DNA of 64,000 bases from Diplonema papillatum. Its lineage: Eukaryota; Euglenozoa; Diplonemea; Diplonemida; Diplonemidae. Both the position numbers and the translations under genes were made by a program. The DNA lies in assembly GCA_030068145.1 (NCBI GenBank), contig JAPJBO010000194.1:1-64000 (forward strand), in the 5' to 3' direction. Below are positions 49,445 through 59,505 of the stretch, in pieces (position 1 is the first letter of the stretch; the number at the start of each line of letters is the position of its first letter). The notes under the pieces were generated by a model. The model saw nothing but the letters and a program-made list of their open reading frames with translations. It searched no databases and was not told the DNA's origin.

Positions 49445-52400
49445 ATGTCCGGAGATTACGATGAAGAGATGCAGAAGGACGTGTCCGGTGCGTTGACGGC
49501 GGTGACCTCCGTTCGGCTCGCGGTGTTCAGCGAGTTCAAGCTGCTGTGTCTGCAGCACGTCGAACGGTTCCGCGAGATCGCAAAGGGCGTCGCCAGCAGG
49601 ATGACCCTGCTTGCCGTCGAAGAGACCAAGCCGCTGTGGTATCTGGTCGACTACCTCGTGTCCGAGCTCCCGCTGATGTTCGAAGCGGAGTTCACCTCGG
49701 AGCTCCTGGGGCTCGTGCAGAATTGCATGCCGCTCGAGGAGGAGTGGAGCAAAAAGCTGCTTGGCAGCTGGCGAAAACGCGGCCTGTTCCCAGCCGACGT
49801 CCTCGCCCAGGTGGAGGACGCGATGCGGGTCAAACTCGCGGTGTCGTCGGGCAAGGCGCGCAAGGCGTCGGCGCCGGCGCCCCAGCCTGCTCCGCCTGCC
49901 AAGCGGGACGTGCAGACCACCCCCACGCCGACCGGCACGGGCTTCAACACGAACACGAACCCGTTCGAGACGGAGCGGTCGAAATCTCCCTCGCCGTCGC
50001 CTTCTTACGAGCTAGGGGGCGCGACGCCTCCGTACCCGTCCGCGGGGCCTCGGCTGCCGATGGTCCCGCTGCCGATGTCAGCAACGGGCGGGTCGTCTGT
50101 GTCCCCTCCGCCGCAGCGGCCGCCTTACGAGTCGCAGCTGCCCGCCATGGCGCTGGCAATGCCGGCGCTGACGCCGGTCGCGGTGCCGTCCGTGGAGGAT
50201 CACCCGGTTCCGCCGCTGCCGCTGGGGCACGCGCCTCCCATGCCGCCCATGCCCGGGACGCCGCCTCCGGTTCCCATCCCGCAGCCGCCGGTCCCGCCGG
50301 TCGAAGACGACGAGTCCAGCGATGACTACGACCCGGACGCCGAAGCACCGGCGACCACAACACTGGCTGCGGTGTGCCTTCCCCCCCCCCCCTTGACTTT
50401 GAGAGAAAAGAAAAGATAACGCCATCTTCCGGAAAAGAAGGGTAACGCGAACCCCCCCGAAAAAATAGTTGCAAACAATAAAAACAGAAAAAACCTCCTC
50501 CAAGCACTCACCCGTAGAGCCATCATGCCGTTCAAAACCCGCAACGAGTGCGCCGTAGAAGGCTGCTACCACCGAGGAAGTGCAGATCATGTCCTGACGG
50601 CTGGCGACGAACGACATATTCTATGCTACGGACCCGAAGCAAACCTCACGCGCATCTTTGGGCAGAGTGAGGTAACCTACAGGCAAATATTGGATGAATT
50701 TGCGGCCCGCAACACAGCAGTCATACTGTCCGTTTGCGTGCGAGTCCGCTATCAGGAGCCCAGCGGAAAAGCAACAGAATGGGCCACTTGGCTAATGCAC
50801 GAGATCAAGTCTAGCTCGAAGATACGGTAACACAAAACATTTATTTTGGGAACCCCACCGATCTTGACTTTGGGTTGGTCCGCGTTCAAGAGCGAAACCT
50901 GAGACGAAGAACGAGGTGCACACAACACCGCGGTGAAAATATACAGGGGGCTAGTCCCTCAAGGTTTCATACCCCACTCTGAGAGCCGTACACACCCCTT
51001 TTACCTTTTTCTATTTTTGCATAGACCACATCTTCCTCGAAGAAAACTTGATGCTAGCATCAGCCATAGGCAGTGCTCTGCCTAAACATTAGACTAAGAT
51101 TTCCCCCCCTAACGCATGAGAGGCAAGATTCTGCCCAAACACCAAACTAAGAATTTACCCCCAATAGTTAACAGCGCGAGCCTTTCCCGGTGCCAAATAA
51201 TCCAATGCGTGCAGTCTCCCGTATTTCTGGTTAACTGTATGGGCAGGTTCTACGGGAATCATCCCCTGTAAACCCCTTGAACCTCTAACCTTCTGGACCC
51301 CCCAGACGAAAGCCATTGTCAAGGGTCTAAGTTCACCTTTTGTTGGCTTCAATGAGATGTCGTTATCCATGGGGGGAAAGGCTTTTGAAGGGGGCCCCCT
51401 TTTACACCCTGTGCTAACCTCAAGGTGGCTCTGAGAGGGCGGCAACGTGGATCCAACGATGCGACAAAGTAGGTTCTGAATCCGTTTTTGATTCCGTTCA
51501 ATGCAGTGTCAACACGAAAAGATATCATATTCACTCACTAAACCCGCAACCGCAATTGGTCGCGCTGGCAGAAAGTAGGAAAGCCGCAGCTAATAACGAG
51601 TAATGGTTCTGCATCCACTTTGTCGTAATCCATTTTCTTGATTCCGGTTTTCGAAGGCCAAACCCGCAAATGCGGTTGATCGCGCTGGCAGAAGACACGG
51701 AACCCTCCCCTCTGAGTCAACTACTAAAACAGCGCCTGGACGCCGACATGGAGAAGAAGAAGCAGGAAATGATAGAGGCGATGTGCGCGGAAACGGGAGA
51801 AGAGCCGCCGCCCGAGTCGCCCGCGCCCCGGCGGCCGCACCGGCCGGCCGACGCCGACGACGGCGAGCGCGACGAAAAGGGCGGCGGCGGCGGCAAAGGC
51901 GGCGGCGGCAAAGGCGGCAAAGGCGGCAATGGCGGGGACCGTGTTGCCCGCAGCGACCGCCGCGACGACGACTGGCTGAGGGATCCGGGCGAGAAGGGCG
52001 GCGGCAAGGGCGGAGACGCCGCCGGCGACGACCGGCGCGAGGACCGGTGGGGCCGGAAGGGCGGGAAGGTCGCGGGGAAGGACGATTGGCGGGACGACGG
52101 CCGCAAAGGCGACCGGAACTGGAAGGGTGCCGACGGCCGCAAAGGCGACTGGAGGGACAGCCGCCGGGGCGACTGGAAGGCCGACCGCCGAGACTGGGGG
52201 GGCGAGGCCGACTGGAGGGACCGAAAGGTCAAGGACAGGCGCGACGACAAGGGCCGCAAAGGCGGCGGCGCCAAGGGATGGGACGACAGGGACGCGCGCG
52301 ACGCCAAGGGCCGAAAAGGCGGCGGAAAAGGAAGAGACGAGTACTGGGACGACAGAGACGTGCGTGACGACAAAGGCCGAAAAGGCGGGAAAGGAAGGCA

Positions 52401-53804
52401 GGACGATTCCCGGGACGACAGAGACGACAAAGGTCGGAAAGGCGGCGGCAAGGGAAGGCAGGATGACTACTGGGATGACAGGGATGAACGACGAGGAGGG
52501 AAGCGCGGGAAGGGCGACAAAGGAAAAGGAGACCGAGATTCCGACAGGAACGACAGGCACGACCGAGGTGGCCGGAAAGGCAAGGATTACCACGACGACC
52601 GCAGGGACGATTGGAAGGACGGAGATCGCAAGGGCTGGAACGACCGAAACAGAAAGGGCGGCCGCGATCGCGACGAGTGGAAAGACGACTGGAAGGACAG
52701 CCGCTGGAAGGACGACGCCCCCCGGCGCGGCGGCGACGCGGGGGAAGCCTGGGAAACGACAAACGAGGGCAGAGACTCGCAGCCTGCCAAATGGAATGAA
52801 GAGGTGTGCATTCTTCCTGCTCAACGGGGTTTTTAGTCGTATAAGATCGCAGATCTTAGAAGGTTAATATATCCGACGAATACCTAACACTCGTACAATT
52901 AAATAACCCCGACGCCATCCCGAAAACATCGTAACTTCACCGCTCGCTTGCCCTACCACCCCTGCCCCCCTTTTTTCTGAAGCCGTGTCCTGAGGCGTCA
53001 CGACGACTGTGACAAACACACCGAATCACTGCCTGACCTTTCTACTTTCGATTTATGCATCATCCGCGACGGTGAAGACGAAGCAGCAGACGGAGCCAGT
53101 ATACGCAATAGGAGGATGTATAGTGTGCTATTTCACGCTAAACTCACAACAACAAAACAAGCGTTCATCGCCAACGACGTGAAATGTGTTCGGACATATC
53201 CAGCGTTCCAGGGAAACTGCCCGTTCCTTACTACGGGCCGAAGAAGGCCACCGACCGTTTGTGCGTCGGTCACGAACGAGATTCGAGACCAACCGGCTAC
53301 TTTATCTGGAAGGCTGCGTCAAAAAGAAAAGCTCATCGCACAGAAGGACTCTCCCAGAGCTAATACTGCACAACAAGTTGGCTAGAAGTCAAATTACAAG
53401 TCTACACCCTTGCCTACCCGACTCGACAATGGTCACCCGGAGACTATGAAACCCCGGATCTCCAAGTGAACTTGCACTCTAAAAACACACTCTACGACTC
53501 AAAGACTCTGCCTATCATTACGCCGTCTCACATGGCAATCGGAGACTTGAAATTGCCGACTTCTTAGCACACGATCAGTCTCGGAAAACAATGCCCAAAC
53601 AAACCGCAGCCGACACCGCCGTCCGGGTGGAACGACAACTTCAGCACCCCAGGGCAGACCTTTCCGACGCTTGACACCATGCCGGGTCTTCCGATGTACC
53701 CGCCAATGCCGGGGTACCAGCCGCCGCTTCCTCTGGCGCCGCTTGCGCAGCCGCCGGCCGTGCAGCAGCCGCCTCCCCCGGGTGAAGACGTCGACTTCTT
53801 CTAA
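49445..53804 (+). CDS. CID-domain (Pcf11/RPR-like) RNA-processing protein
   Basis: Three exons in phase 0: 49445-50371, 51733-52803, 53610-53804; about 730 residues. Residues about 10-118 match the CTD-interacting domain, an eight-helix fold that binds the RNA polymerase II tail (KPLWYLVDYLVSEL; EEWSKKLLGSWRKRGLFPAD corresponds to the conserved W..GVFP helix). A Pro-rich linker follows. Exon 2 encodes a long, highly charged low-complexity tract of Lys-Gly-Gly and Asp-Asp-Arg repeats. Exon 3 is Pro/Gly-rich and ends GEDVDFF. It probably acts in 3'-end processing or termination in the nucleus. Exon 1 could end differently; the acceptor at 51731-51732 was chosen because it keeps frame and lies next to CTACTAAAACAG. 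Confidence 0.75.
50400..50490. repeat. Dispersed repeat family 3, copy 2 (intronic)
   Basis: Same blocks as 22270-22372: GAGAAAAGAAAAGATAACG, ATCTTCCGGAAAAGAAGGGT, ACGCGAACCCCCC, A-rich tail. A poly(C) run (50383-50392) precedes it. Lies near the 5' end of intron 1 of the CID gene. Confidence 0.75.
50525..50830 (+). CDS. Possible small nested protein (101 residues)
   Basis: The frame lies wholly inside CID-gene intron 1, on the same strand. The product (MPFKTRNECAVEGCYHRG start; ILDEFAARNTAVILSVCVRV) has four cysteines, one histidine and mixed secondary structure, which looks more like protein than nearby frames. No family was recognised. It follows repeat family 3 directly, so it may be mobile-element-derived. 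Confidence 0.3.
   Translation: MPFKTRNECAVEGCYHRGSADHVLTAGDERHILCYGPEANLTRIFGQSEVTYRQILDEFAARNTAVILSVCVRVRYQEPSGKATEWATWLMHEIKSSSKIR
50917..51072. repeat. Dispersed repeat family 4, copy 2 (intronic)
   Basis: CACACAACACCGCGGTGAAA, GGGCTAGTCCCTCAAGG, TCGAAGAAAACTTGATGCTA. Matches 13041-13200. Confidence 0.65.
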
Positions 53805-55150
53805 CCGCCCCGTCTTTTTTGGGCGGCTGCCATTTGTCCGTCTGCACCGCGCGGCCGGCAAGCGTCGACTGCTTTCTACAACTGCGCCCGACACTACGAG
53901 TAAGCGTTGCACTTCGCTTTTTGTTACTCCAAGCCGGTCCGCTCCCTCCTGATTGACCACGGTGTAGACCGTGATTAGTCTTGGGTTAGAATGCAGAATA
54001 TCTGTGGCGATGGCCTGCATTAGTCACTATGCGCCAACATATTTGTTCGTACTACGTGTCGTTGGGGAGAACATGCTGATACTCGCGTCGGCAGTGAGCG
54101 AATAAGCACACAGAGCACGAGCGCGGGCGGACAGGCGGCGCTCATCGAAGAAGGCGTTGCCACCAGAGCGTGCGCGCACTGCTTCTGAAGGGGACGGCGA
54201 ACCAGCAGCAGGTCGGCGGTCACTCCACAAAAATGTGCTCGGGCTGCACGCGCAGCGCAACTGACGCATTCCACGAGTTTGGAAGCCTTTCAAACACAGA
54301 CACATCCCACGGACACCCTGCAAGTACGTTCGTCAAGCCTAGCAGATACCCTAAGCTCGCGTCTTGAATGGAGGGCCGATGAACTTGCAATTGTTCCCTT
54401 TGAGTGCCTACACGCGCGGTGCTCCCACGACGCGACTAAAGCCGTACACCGCGAGAGTGGGAGAAAGAAGAGAGTTTTCAAAAGTCCGTTTGGAATGTTT
54501 TTTTTCGTATAAGCACCTGCTTTGTAGGAAATGCTTGAGGAGACTGCCAGTTGCGAAAGATCAAGGAAGTAAATGTGCTGTAGCCCACACGAAACACAGG
54601 TAAATCTGGGTTTAGTGGCGGGCGTAAGTGTTCAACAACCGCACTGCCCTGTACTCAAACCTGCACATGGTTCCAGGGGACAATCGATCGTGACCGGAGG
54701 TTCCGGAGGGGGGGCTCAGTTTCCTCACACATTGCTTGTGGCTAAAAAGGTTATTCCAAGAGAAGCGCTCTCCCGTGCAGCGCGACGTGACGTGTACAGC
54801 AAGTTCCCGATACTCCGCCGGTGTTTGCAACAAGATAGAAGAGAAAGGCCAGAGTATCACTGGCGCCGGGAGGTATCAAATAGCTGGGGAAAAAAAGAAA
54901 AAAAAAAAAATGATCGACCGCGCAAAGCCCTTCCTAAGGAAAAGCGAGGGCGTTTTCTTGCTTGAAGTGGTTTGCCTTTTCATGCCCCCCCCTCTTCTGC
55001 GTGCGTTTTGCAGTTGCAGGCGCGTTTGAATGATGTAGACTCGGCCGCCGGGCGAGATTTAGGGTAGACCACCGCCGGTCCGCAGAGAAAGCAGTAGGAA
55101 GAGAAAGTGATCACGCAGGAGTGAATCACGCAGGTAGAAAGCGGCATCCA
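53805..55150. other. Intergenic; family 2 repeat, no gene
   Basis: Family 2 copy 3 occupies 54510-54640. Otherwise only short unsupported frames; an A-tract near 54892-54910. Confidence 0.4.
54510..54640. repeat. Dispersed repeat family 2, copy 3
   Basis: TAAGCACCTGCTTTGTAGGA, GAGGAGACTGCCAGTTGCGA, TAGCCCACACGAAACACAGG, GGGTTTAGTGGCGGGCGTAA, GTGTTCAACAA. Best-preserved copy together with 56207. Confidence 0.85.
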
Positions 55151-55272
55151 GGCGATGGCCCGAATGCGCTACCTAAAGCTGGTGGATGCTCGTATTCAGG
55201 GACCAGCAGCATCATCCTGCGACTAGCTGAGGCCATGCACGACAAGGCTCTGCGCATTGACGGCCAGGTAGG
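55151..55272 (+). pseudogene. Exon-like fragment of unknown protein
   Basis: Two coding-like pieces, GIQAMARMRYLKLVDARIQ and TSSIILRLAEAMHDKALRID, are out of frame by one base and end at CAG|GTAGGA, a good donor. No parent gene was identified. The end of this piece is re-copied in the 273-bp duplication, which suggests a broken exon. Confidence 0.35.
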
Positions 55273-55780
55273 AAAGGTACCCTAGAGTTCTTTGTTGACT
55301 GCTACCTCACATGCTCAAATCCTGGACGTGATTTCGGGTGGCAATCTATCACGATCAGAGAGTCTTACCCGGGCGGTTCAGTTTCGTCTGCGTTCATGTC
55401 TCGGCCTGTTTTCTGAGGCGCGAGAGTGCCTGCCTTGGGCTCCCTCCAGCCTTTTACATGTATGTGACTCCGAAGGTGTCACGTAGCTCGTGACAGGTCG
55501 TGAGGTCATGCACGACAAGGCTTTCCGCGTTGACGGCCAAGAAAGAAAAGTACCCTAGAGTTCTTTGTTGACTGCTACCTCACATGCTCAAATCCTGGAC
55601 GTGATTTCGGGTGGCAATCTATCACGATCAGAAAGTCTTACCCGGGCGGTTCAGTTTCGTCTGCGTTCGTGGCTCGGCCTGTTTTCTGAGGCGCGAGAGT
55701 GCCCTACCTTGGGCTCCCTCCAGCCTTTCGCACGTATGTGACTCCGGAGGTCTCACGTAGCTAGTGACAGGTCGTTATCG
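55234..55780. repeat. 273-bp direct tandem duplication
   Basis: CATGCACGACAAGGC starts at 55234 and again at 55507. The two units match along their length (TTCTTTGTTGACTGCTACCT, GATTTCGGGTGGCAATCTAT, CCTGTTTTCTGAGGCGCGAG), with scattered substitutions. Confidence 0.95.
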
Positions 55781-56206
55781 GAAATAAGTTACCCGTCCTC
55801 GTTGCTCGCTTCTGCCAAGAAGCATCACCGACTCGCGGCGAGACGCCATCCAGGCTTGTCCACCCCAATTGTGTCCATCGACACGCTTAAGATATCGTTC
55901 ATTGTTTTAGCGTGATGCGTGCGTGGGGGAGGCTATTTATCTTCGCTGTTGCTACTGGGCAGCTTGCGTACCAGCTGCTACCCTTAGCGGTAGCCGCTCG
56001 ACAGGCGCCCTCTGGTGTATGGGAAATCGCCCATGCGGCCACCCTCCCACAGCAGCATTGTCTCCACTGTGCAGATAAAAGTCCGGGAAGGAGTTCACCC
56101 GTGTTTTGTGCAGGGGTCACAGCGCAGTTCTCCGCCTTCGCAACTCAACAGCTGGCCGCCTTGTCCAGTTTTTCGCACAACGTCAAGAGCATATTTTTTG
56201 TTTTGT

Positions 56207-56430
56207 GGTATAAGCACCTGCTTTGTAGGAAATACCTGAAGAGGCTGCCTGTTGCGAAATTTCAAAAGGAAAATTTGCTGTGTATCCCACACGAAACACA
56301 AGTAACCCCGGGTTTAGTGGCTGGCGTAAGCGTTCACACAAAAGAAATGACCCACTTTGTAGTCGTATTGTTTCTCTCCCCCTCTAGCCTCCTTCGAAAT
56401 AAGCACAAGGCAGCCCCGACACAACTAAAT
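56207..56430. repeat. Dispersed repeat family 2, copy 4
   Basis: TATAAGCACCTGCTTTGTAG, GAAGAGGCTGCCTGTTGCGA, CCCACACGAAACACAAGTAA, GGTTTAGTGGCTGGCGTAAG, then CTTTGTAGTCGTATTGTTTC. Ends about 15 bp before the FKBP ATG. Confidence 0.8.
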
Positions 56431-56444
56431 ACTCTAACAAAACA

Positions 56445-57528
56445 ATGCGGACGGTGGGCGTCTTGGCCGCTTTGGCGTGCGTGTGCCTGCTGGGCAGCGC
56501 ACGTGCGGAGGATGAGCTCGCAGAGCCGACCCCGATCGCGGGTTACAAAACGACGTACATCGTGCTCAAAGAGGGCGAGGAGGGAGCGCAGACGATCCAG
56601 AAGGGCGACAAGGTGTCCGTGCACGCCACAGGGGTCGTGCTCGAAACCGGGAAGAAGTTCTGGAGCACGAAAGACAGCAACACGCCGTTCTCCTACACCG
56701 CCGGCGTCGGCAAGGTCATCGCCGGGTGGGACCAGGGGTGCCTCGGCATGAAGCTGGGAGAAGTCAGGTACGTACCCAACCGACCTTTTCGTAGTAACAA
56801 TGTATTGTCAACACGAAAGAGAACGCTGGCAGCGTGTTTGGGAGAAGATTAGCCTAACGATCATATTAACTCACTGTCATGCATAGCAGGCTAATCCTCC
56901 CCCGGCATGTGTACAAACAAACACACGCCTATTCTTTTTTTAGCCACATGCAATAGTGAGGAAACTGAACCGCCCAAGTAGGACCTTCTGATCATGATCA
57001 GTTGCCAAATTTTCCACCTGAAACCACGTCCAGGATTTGGGGTGCGGTCAACGAAAACTCTAGTTTCCCTTTCTACCTTTCTCCTACTCTCGCGGTATAC
57101 GGTTTTTAGCACGAGCAAGCTTGCGGGTTGCCCTTCAAATGTGTTGTGCAGGCTGAAAAGACGTAGTCTTTCTCTTGTCAAACAAACATCTGCCGTCAAT
57201 GATGATGATGATGTTGCCACTCTCGGATTCACCTTGGCTTTTCGCGATCGTAAAGGGGTGATTCGCCCCACTTGGTGAACAAACCTGTTGGGACAACATT
57301 GGTTACTCGGATTTGAGGGGGTTCAGTGGCCGGTTTACTTCGGTTGCAATCCGTTAAGACCCCCTCTTTGATTGGCCTGGCGACTTTCGGAGCGAGACAA
57401 CCCAAAACAGGAACATCATCATTCCGGCCGAAGAAGGTTACGGCGAAAACGGTTTCCCCTCGTGGGGCATCCCGCCGAACGGCGGGCTCAACTTCGAGAT
57501 CGAGGTTTTGAAGATCGACCGCAAGTGA
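56445..57528 (+). CDS. Secreted/ER FKBP-type peptidyl-prolyl isomerase
   Basis: Exons 56445-56767 and 57411-57528, with a GTACGT donor and CAG acceptor splitting an Arg codon; 146 residues. A signal peptide (MRTVGVLAALACVCLLGSARA) directs entry to the ER. The FKBP fold is complete: VIAGWDQG carries the active-site Trp, PFSYTAGVG and PAEEGYGENGFP give the conserved Phe and Tyr, and the final strand is NFEIEVLKI. The family catalyses X-Pro isomerisation. Unusual points: the Tyr of VHYTG is Ala, and the Asp after KKF is Trp, both FK506/catalytic-pocket positions, so activity may be reduced. No HDEL-type tail (ends IDRK). The 643-nt intron holds two family-1 repeat pieces. Confidence 0.9.
56785..56940. 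repeat. Dispersed repeat family 1, copy 8 (FKBP intron)
   Basis: CGTAGTAACAATGTATTGTC, AAGAGAACGCTGGCAGCGTG, then GTGTACAAACAAACACACGC. Begins about 15 bp after the donor. Confidence 0.6.
57105..57190. repeat. Dispersed repeat family 1, 5' fragment (copy 9, FKBP intron)
   Basis: GGGTTGCCCTTCAAATGTGT, TGTGCAGGCTGAAAAGACGT. Corresponds to the front half of the long copies at 35005 and 38990. Confidence 0.7.
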
Positions 57529-57777
57529 AAGCTGTGCACTCTTTTGGGTTCTTTATTTTTTGTTTTTGAATAGGTGTACTGCACACAGCTGATACTGTAG
57601 TACTGTTGTCCTGAATGGAACATCTCCGGAATCACGGCTGCCCACGAGAAAGTCGAAAACCAACCTAACCCAAATGAGGTGCTGGTATGCAGAGACCTAC
57701 CAGAGAGGTGGTATTCTCTGTGCACATATTTCGTTCGCGATACCAGACCCGAGATCCGGAAAGGGTTCTTTTTTGTT

Positions 57778-57990
57778 CTAATAAGCACCTTGCTTTGTAG
57801 AAAACATTCTTGGAGGCCGCTTGTTGCGAATAGACGGGGCGCGAGCGTTGACTTCGAAGTCTCAAATGCCAACTTTCCTAGTTAGCAAAAGTTCCAGAGT
57901 GTTCTTGTTGGTTGTTGTTGTTGTTGTTGTTGTTGTCGTTCTCCTCCTCCGAAAAATGAGCACCCGGCGGCCGAGTATTCCTACCCTTGA
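57778..57990. repeat. Dispersed repeat family 2, copy 5, with (GTT)n
   Basis: TAAGCACCTTGCTTTGTAGA, GGAGGCCGCTTGTTGCGAA, a GTTGTT microsatellite (about 57905-57937), then CTCCTCCGAAAAATGAGCAC and GGCCGAGTATTCC. Confidence 0.7.
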
Positions 57991-59505
57991 CGAAACCTCG
58001 GTAGTATTTGTGGCCAGGCTACAAACGACCCAATACAACCGCGGGACACGAGCTTCTTTGCTAGATATACGTGAGGTGCGCATTGGCTGCCGATGACCTC
58101 GCTGATGCAACAAGAGCGAGGCAGCAGAGCCGAGGGCGAGCACATGCGAGCCTTCATGCCCAGGGCGGGCCGGGGCGACAGGACTACACACAATCGGGGG
58201 AAGTCCAAAGACGACAAGGACGTACTACGACGGCTTGAGTACCCGCAGGTCGTTCCCGGGAGAACTCCAACCTCTACTATTATCCTTCGCAGCACCAGTT
58301 GTCCTGAAGAGTATATCCTCCAGAACAGCTGCTCACAACTCCAGCTCCGGAAGTTTTCCTCACATCCCCAGCGGTAGCCGGCGTGCAGCGAGGACCACTA
58401 GACACGCGAGCAAGCGGGCTCGACTCCCGCTTCTCGACGTGTTTGTGCCGGCCGACAGTTTTCACGTCGTTTGCACGCCTTTTTCCATTTTCTATTGCGA
58501 CGGACCCGTTGTAGCAGGCACTTTCGGTTCCCAGTTGACGTCAAACCCTGCCTCAGCAGGGCTGTAAACTGGCCGCCGTTCCCGCCTTGCGCGCTGCCGA
58601 AGCTTCTCTCCCGCGTCCGTTCCAGCGAGATAGGAACCGTATCCTTGTTAACTCATTAGCCCGGTGAAGTGTATAACCCTTTTTGCTTCACGACGCACAC
58701 GTATTGCCGCCTCTTTCGTTTCGTTTCCCCGCCGATACTGAAGCGCGGCGCAGGCGGCGCAAAAGCGAAGCGTGCAACCCAGAAGCCGTTACAGCCACCT
58801 TCTACAGTACGATGCGCACGCTGTTGCACCTGTTCACCCCGCTACCCGTCTTGAGTACGACAAACTCGTCGTGAATCAACAAACGGCATGGCCAGCTTCA
58901 ACAAGAACCCATGGGACGCTGGCATTCAGGACGATCACGTTTCGTGATTTATCACGTTTCGTGATTTTCCCATCCTCACCCATCGGATTCCGCCGTCATT
59001 GCGTGTTGGCTCAGACCAAAGGTGTTCGCTCCACGAAGGAACGTCCCCTCAAATGGAGGTGTCCCCTCTCTCAACGGAGCGTTTCCACCTCCCAAACAGG
59101 TGTCCCCATCTCGGAGAGAACTAAGTGTATCAGAAGTCACGCGCGGCAGCCGGGGCAGGCCAGAGACCACTATGCCAACCCGGAAGCTTGTAAAAGAAGC
59201 CTCGAGTAGATGTGTTCCCATCCTCAACCCAGTGAAGGTTTCCGCACCGTGTTCAACGGAGTGTTTCCACCTCCAAACTGGTGCCTCCATCTCGGATACA
59301 AGTTTTACCACCCTCAACCATGTGTCCCGCCTCGTGTACGTAAACACTGCCTTCACTCCTCCAGGTAAAGCAAAAAGAACCGGCCGCGTCTCGCGGAGAC
59401 ATGCCGTAAATCCCCTCTCCTTTTCCTTTTTTTTTTTTTTTATTCACTCCCTCCCCTTCCTCTCCCCGCTATTGTTTTTGAGTTCCATCTCCTTAGCTGG
59501 AAAGT
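57991..59505. other. Intergenic; dyads and degenerate repeats
   Basis: Contains paired ATCACGTTTCGTGAT dyads (58934-58948, 58951-58965). A degenerate duplication (CAACGGAG.GTTTCCACCTCC, then CCATCTCGGA) occurs at about 59075 and 59256. T15 run near 59428-59442. A short frame at 58888 (MASFNKNPWDAGIQ) looks protein-like but stops after 19 codons. Confidence 0.5.

Noticed and set aside
51717-52824. Minus-strand Ser/Pro/Phe- and Val/Ala-rich frames opposite CID exon 2
   Set aside because: Mirror of the repetitive KGG/DDR coding sequence.
55912-56751. 279-residue frame overlapping the FKBP start
   Set aside because: It runs through a dispersed repeat and reads the FKBP exon in the wrong frame.
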